NCBI GenBank assembly: GCA_038230275.1
Contig: JBBRNO010000144.1
Span: forward strand, 1 to 16,926
Direction of reading: 5' to 3'
From: JANXXV01 sp038230275
Lineage (GTDB): Bacteria > Acidobacteriota > Terriglobia > Bryobacterales > Bryobacteraceae
DNA: 16,926 nt
The translations under genes and the position numbers were made by a program. The notes beneath the pieces are model-generated. The model saw only the letters and a program-made list of their open reading frames with translations, ran no database searches and had not been told where the DNA came from. Below, one piece after another: positions 13,007 to 16,926 of the stretch. Within the stretch, counting starts at the first letter, position 1. Each line of letters starts with the position of its first letter.

Positions 13007-13633
13007 TTAAGGTTCTATCCCTCCTTGGCTTTCCATTTGAGTCTGGCGAAGCATAATTCCCCCTCGAAGTGCCATTAGCCCTTGTATCGCAGTCTCCACT
13101 GGCACAGGTCCAATCAATAGCATCTGGTTTGGAAGGGCCAGAGTGTTCAAAACTAACGGGCCATATTTTTCAGCCAACCTCTCAAGGTAAGTCTCTTTTC
13201 CCAATCGAACGATCTCCAGAACAAAAAACTGAGACGAATGCACGTTGTCTGTTTTTGCGCAGATCTTGAGCCCCGTCATGGCACACTGAAAGGCTTCGCC
13301 GGGTCGGCCAAGATTTCGAAGAAGGTTAGTGCGCCTTTGTTCGGAAACCGTTCGTGCGAAGAGGTTCGCGGGTAAGGAAAGTGAATTGTTACACTCAACG
13401 AGAGCCTCTTCGAGACGGCCCATCCTGTGAAGGAGTTCCACCTTCCAGCTAACAATTTTAAAACGAAGCCACTTTGATACCGGACTATGGCGCACCTCTA
13501 TCCAGTGAGCCTCAAGCGCATCGACACCAGCTTGGAGATCGCCACTGCCTAAGTGCTCCGAGAATATCCACGCTATCTTTCTCGATTCGGTCTCAATTAT
13601 CCAGTCTCGCCGATGCCTAGTTCGCCTTTTCAT
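13007..13633 (-). CDS. TPR-like helical protein downstream of rhs; possible immunity
   Basis: The 208-residue protein looks all-helical with two weak tetratricopeptide-like repeats: LHRMGRLEEALVECNNSLSL and LLRNLGRPGEAFQCAMTGLK. The N-terminus is strongly basic (MKRRTRHRRDW). There is no signal peptide; its ATG at 13633 lies 29 bases after the stop of the large rhs gene on the same strand, the usual position of an immunity gene, but with a longer gap than in the two deaminase cassettes and only a weak GAG upstream. TPR-like proteins act as adaptors or immunity factors in some toxin systems; here the role is inferred only from position. It could also be an unrelated accessory protein. Confidence 0.6.
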   Translation of the reverse strand: MKRRTRHRRDWIIETESRKIAWIFSEHLGSGDLQAGVDALEAHWIEVRHSPVSKWLRFKIVSWKVELLHRMGRLEEALVECNNSLSLPANLFARTVSEQRRTNLLRNLGRPGEAFQCAMTGLKICAKTDNVHSSQFFVLEIVRLGKETYLERLAEKYGPLVLNTLALPNQMLLIGPVPVETAIQGLMALRGGIMLRQTQMESQGGIEP

Positions 13634-13662
13634 GAGATAAACTCAACTATGGATTCAGCAAC

Positions 13663-16600
13663 TTATTCAAGCGGACACCTGCTGTAATCCCAAGGGTCCC
13701 CCAAAAATTCGGGATTCAGAGCGTTTGCGGTGCATTGCCGTAAGCAATCATCGCACGGCACTTCCCGTGCTGGAAAGCGAGGGCGCGGTCGACCTCCTCT
13801 TGGTCCTCGCGGCCCGTATGGGGTCGGATTGAAATCAGTGCATTTTACGAAGTTTGCTACGCACTCCGTTTCCTTGGCCACAGCATATAGCGTCTTGCCT
13901 AGCGCATGGGTTTGCGCTTCTACGGTTGCCACAACCGCCACGAATATCGTGGCATTTATGCGGACATACTCAATCATGGTATTCAAGCCGCTTGGATCAG
14001 TATTGTTCACTGGATCGGCATCAGCGAATAAAAAACGATGCGAAGCTATTGGGTTCTTGCTGCTCCCACACGTGTGGCTTGCGCAGCACCCACATCCGTT
14101 GGAAGCCTCATATTTGTCCTGAGTCAGGAATCTTCCCGTCTGGGGGTTCATCCACCTGGCTCTTAGATAGTAGAGGCCCATCACCGGATCGAACTGTTCG
14201 GCGCGATACAGGTACAGATTTGAAGTTGTGCCGGTGCTCGCGACCAGATTGCCGAAAGCGTCGTAGGCGTAGGTGTCAGTCACGACCCCAGTCGTGTCGG
14301 CCAAGGTGCGGACGCTTCCGCCGCCATCGTATCCGTAGTACGAAGTCACGCTGCCCGCCGTCTGGCTGATCCGCATCGTACCGTGCGTGTACCGCCGCTG
14401 CACGGCTCCGGCTACGATCTCTTCCGCCACCTGCGGATAACCGGTCGGCGTGAAGTCATCCACCAGATAAAGCGTCGTCACACCGCCCGCCGTCTTAGAA
14501 ACCCGGTTGCCGTCGCCATCGTAAACCATCATCACCGCGCCCGCATTGAAGGCCGTCAAGCGGTCTTCGAATTCATACGCGTAGCTATTGCCGCCGCTCG
14601 CCAGCGTATTGCCGTTGTTGTCGTACGTGTCGGAATTCAACCGGTCATTGGCGTCGAACGTAAAGCTCTGCGCCGCCAAAGCTACCAGCGTGGATGTCCG
14701 GCTTTGCCGGTTCGCCGCCGCATCTAGAACGTAGTTGAGGGCACCGTTATTCGCCGAGACAGGATCGCCGGAAATTGTTTCGCTCAGCAACCGGTACGTG
14801 TTGTCGTAACCGTAACTCATCGCCCGGCCACCCAACTCGGCCACCGTCGATTTGTGGCCCGCATCCCCGAAGGTCTGCGTGTAGTTGGCGAATACTCCAG
14901 GCACCTTGCCCACCTGTAATCCGGAAAGCTGATCCTTCGGATCGTAAGTGTAACTGTGCAAGACGCCGTTGGGATAAGTGAACGACGCCAGGTTATTCAC
15001 GTTGTCGTAGGTGTATGTGGTCTGGTTCGATAACCGGTTATCGGTAACTCCGGACAGCCGGTTCAACGAGTCATAACCGTAAGCGACACTTACTCCGTTG
15101 GTGTTTGACGAGAGCACCGACGCCACGTTGCTGTGGGCGTCCAACGTATAAGTGAGCGTGCCTTGCGGCGTCGCCTTGCTCAACACGCGGTCCCGGTTAT
15201 CGTAATTCCAAGTCGTGGTGCCGCTGGCGTCGGCCATGGTCTTGCGTTTGCCAGTAGCCGTATAGGTGGTTGTCACCGCGGTCTGGCCGGTCAGTGACGC
15301 ATCCGGCGTGCGGCTGGTTTGCCGGTTCAGAGTGTCGTAGCCGTACGCGGTGGTCTTCCCGTTGAAGTTGGTCCGGCTGGCCATGTTGTTGGCCGGGTCG
15401 TAGGCGTAGGTCTCGAACACGCCCGTCGGCAACGTGCGCCTGGTCCGCCGGTTGGCGGCGTCGTAGGTATAGAACGTGCTGTGGTTGGCCGTATCCGTCT
15501 GGCTGGTTTTGTTGCCCGCCGGATCATAGGCGTACTGCGTCAAGCGGGACAATGCGTCCACCACAGACGTCAACTGGCTCGCCTTGTCGTAGGTGTACGC
15601 CGTCGTGCGGTTCTCTTGATCCGTCATCGACGTCACCAGGCCCATGCCATCGTAGGCCGACGTCGCCGTCTTGTTGTTCGGATCGATCACCGAAGTCCTC
15701 CGACCCCGCGCATCCACCACATATTGTGTCAGGTGATTGTTCGCGTCCAGCATCCACGTCCGCCGGTTTGCGTTGTCGTAACCGTAGGTGGTCACCTTGC
15801 CTTGCATGTTGGTCACGGTGACCATGCGTCCGGCGGCGTCGTACCCGTTGGTGGTGGTGTTGCCGCGCTCGTCGGTTTCGGTGAGCTTGCGGCCCGCACC
15901 GTCGTAAGTGTAGCTGACGGTCCCGGCATCCGCGGTTCCGAAGGCGTAGATAGTGCTGGTGAGCTGGCCCGCTTTGTCGTAAACGCTCTTCGTAACGCGG
16001 CTCAACTGGTCCGTCATAGTTAGTTGCTTGCCGCGGAAATCGTAGGTGTAACTAACGCTGGTCGTGTCAGGATAATTCACCTGCGTCAGACGGTTCTCGG
16101 CATCGTACACAAACGAGGTCGTGTGATTGTTGGCGTCCGTCTCAGACAGCTTGTTGCCGACGGCGTCGTAGACATACGTCATCGTGTGGTTCAACGCGTC
16201 GGTCTTGGTTTTCGCGCGGCTGAATGGATCGTAGGTGTAAGTGGTGGTGTTGCCGCGAGGATCGGTCTGGCTCGTCATCTGCCCGAGCGTGTTGTAGACC
16301 GTATTTGTGGTGCGGTTCAGCGCGTCGGTGGACGCCGTCTTATTGCCGTACTGGTCGTATTGGTTGCTGCTGGCATTGCCCCGGGCATCCGTCTCTGTGA
16401 GCGGCAACCCGGCCGGGTTCCAGGTGAATGCGCGGATCGGGCCGATGGAGTCCGTGATTCCAGCAATGTTGAAGCTCGCATCATAGGTGATGTTTGTTGC
16501 CTGAGTCAGCGCGTTGGTTATCGAGGTCGGCCCACCGAAGGCGTTGTTCACGACAGTCGTTGTATGATTCAGCGAATCTTGGGTGGTCGTCTTGAAGCCG

Positions 16601-16926
16601 TTGGCATCATAACCGTATGTCGTCGTCTTGAGTAACGGGTTCCTTTCCGTGATCAAGTTATGCTTCGTGTCGTAAGTGTAGACCGTTGTGCGGTTGATGC
16701 CATCCGTGCGGTTCAGCATCTTGCCGTAGGAATCGTATTGAATCGTCTCAGTCCCCGTGTCGGGATTACTGATCGTCGTCGTGTTCGTGGCGGTGTTATA
16801 GGCATACGAGATCGTATTGCTGACCCCGTCCGTAACCGTGTGCAACCTGCCATCGGCGTAGTAGGTCGTCGAGCCAGCCACATTCCCGCGTGCGTCGGTT
16901 TCCTGCGCGAGCAAATGGCCAGCGTT
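13663..16926 (-). CDS. Large Rhs/YD-repeat protein, C-terminal 1,088 residues, 5' end outside the window
   Basis: The frame runs off the window at 16926 (first codons read NAGH, then LLAQETDARGN). Most of it is a long array of YD repeats of about 20 residues (patterns such as YTYDPFSRAKTKTDALN and YGYDNANRRTWMLDANN), which build the hollow beta-barrel shell that encloses an Rhs toxin. The hyperconserved end block follows at about 14005-14204: RAEQFDPVMGLYYLRARWMN, GRFLTQD, then DPSGL. The next 107 residues form a distinct tip, with a hydrophobic helix (ATIFVAVVATVEA), a proline/arginine-rich stretch (YGPRGPRGGRPRPRF) and a cysteine-rich end (CDDCLRQC). I cannot assign the tip to a toxin family. 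An insert rich in cysteine (NGCGCCASHTCGS) lies between GRFLTQD and the DPSG motif. Such proteins are secreted or displayed and act on neighbouring cells. Confidence 0.93.
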   Translation of the reverse strand, partial: NAGHLLAQETDARGNVAGSTTYYADGRLHTVTDGVSNTISYAYNTATNTTTISNPDTGTETIQYDSYGKMLNRTDGINRTTVYTYDTKHNLITERNPLLKTTTYGYDANGFKTTTQDSLNHTTTVVNNAFGGPTSITNALTQATNITYDASFNIAGITDSIGPIRAFTWNPAGLPLTETDARGNASSNQYDQYGNKTASTDALNRTTNTVYNTLGQMTSQTDPRGNTTTYTYDPFSRAKTKTDALNHTMTYVYDAVGNKLSETDANNHTTSFVYDAENRLTQVNYPDTTSVSYTYDFRGKQLTMTDQLSRVTKSVYDKAGQLTSTIYAFGTADAGTVSYTYDGAGRKLTETDERGNTTTNGYDAAGRMVTVTNMQGKVTTYGYDNANRRTWMLDANNHLTQYVVDARGRRTSVIDPNNKTATSAYDGMGLVTSMTDQENRTTAYTYDKASQLTSVVDALSRLTQYAYDPAGNKTSQTDTANHSTFYTYDAANRRTRRTLPTGVFETYAYDPANNMASRTNFNGKTTAYGYDTLNRQTSRTPDASLTGQTAVTTTYTATGKRKTMADASGTTTWNYDNRDRVLSKATPQGTLTYTLDAHSNVASVLSSNTNGVSVAYGYDSLNRLSGVTDNRLSNQTTYTYDNVNNLASFTYPNGVLHSYTYDPKDQLSGLQVGKVPGVFANYTQTFGDAGHKSTVAELGGRAMSYGYDNTYRLLSETISGDPVSANNGALNYVLDAAANRQSRTSTLVALAAQSFTFDANDRLNSDTYDNNGNTLASGGNSYAYEFEDRLTAFNAGAVMMVYDGDGNRVSKTAGGVTTLYLVDDFTPTGYPQVAEEIVAGAVQRRYTHGTMRISQTAGSVTSYYGYDGGGSVRTLADTTGVVTDTYAYDAFGNLVASTGTTSNLYLYRAEQFDPVMGLYYLRARWMNPQTGRFLTQDKYEASNGCGCCASHTCGSSKNPIASHRFLFADADPVNNTDPSGLNTMIEYVRINATIFVAVVATVEAQTHALGKTLYAVAKETECVANFVKCTDFNPTPYGPRGPRGGRPRPRFPAREVPCDDCLRQCTANALNPEFLGDPWDYSRCPLE
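14189..14204 (-). repeat. 16-bp tip-exchange sequence, copy in the large rhs gene
   Basis: On the minus strand this is GCGCCGAACAGTTCGA, encoding the start of AEQFD in the hyperconserved block. It is identical to the sequence that opens both other tips (5755-5770, 7030-7045). Confidence 0.7.

Noticed and set aside
15319..16635. Long plus-strand open frames opposite the large rhs gene.
   Set aside because: Valine/arginine-rich mirror translations of YD repeats, with no start signals or family features.
13663..16926. Regular nucleotide repetition that might be a CRISPR or tandem-repeat array.
   Set aside because: It is the coding DNA of degenerate YD repeats; copies vary in sequence and spacing and lie in one long open frame.

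Overview
The window looks like accessory DNA from a GC-rich soil-type bacterium. The large Rhs/YD-repeat protein, many toxin modules, toxin-antitoxin pairs and decayed transposons are common in Acidobacteria (Solibacter/Bryobacter type). That placement is an impression only; no rRNA, tRNA or housekeeping gene is present to test it.

Layout from left to right. (1) 1-2080: a decayed Mu/TniA-type transposon on the minus strand. Its transposase is split by an in-frame TAA and its TniB-like ATPase partner is truncated. (2) 2137-2801: a plus-strand ParD/ParE-type toxin-antitoxin operon with a palindromic operator candidate. (3) 2815-4029: an intact IS630-family insertion sequence with recognisable inverted ends and a TA target duplication, abutting a scrap of an rhs gene (4032-4158). 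(4) 4159-4410: a 252-bp repeat with a nested inverted repeat; a second, colinear copy lies at 12499-12750, exactly 8340 bp away. (5) 4521-11017: six minus-strand genes, closely spaced, read right to left: a CHC2-TOPRIM-P-loop primase, a tyrosine recombinase, a signal-peptide-bearing mini-Rhs protein with a deaminase-like toxin tip, its putative immunity protein, an orphan Rhs tip with a second deaminase-like toxin, and its putative immunity protein. (6) 11138-12020: a divergent plus-strand operon of an Xre-type regulator, a small antitoxin and a RelE toxin, with overlapping stops and starts. (7) 12021-12498: non-coding DNA holding a long imperfect inverted repeat. (8) 13007-16926: a TPR-like protein and, upstream of it, the C-terminal 1,088 residues of a large Rhs protein whose 5' end lies outside the window.

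Main interpretation. Three Rhs C-terminal tips occur in the window, one on the large Rhs protein and two elsewhere. All three begin at the same 16-bp sequence (rc GCGCCGAACAGTTCGA), which is a plausible exchange point for swapping toxin tips. The two extra tips are deaminase-like, each directly followed by a small gene that is probably its immunity partner, and both sit downstream of a primase-recombinase pair as if they were its cargo. The 252-bp repeats bracket this block. A 9-mer, GCGGCTAAA, occurs seven times in 7204-10988 and I saw it nowhere else in the window. I infer a primase/recombinase mobile element that carries, or has captured, interchangeable Rhs toxin-immunity cassettes; boundaries and activity are unproven.
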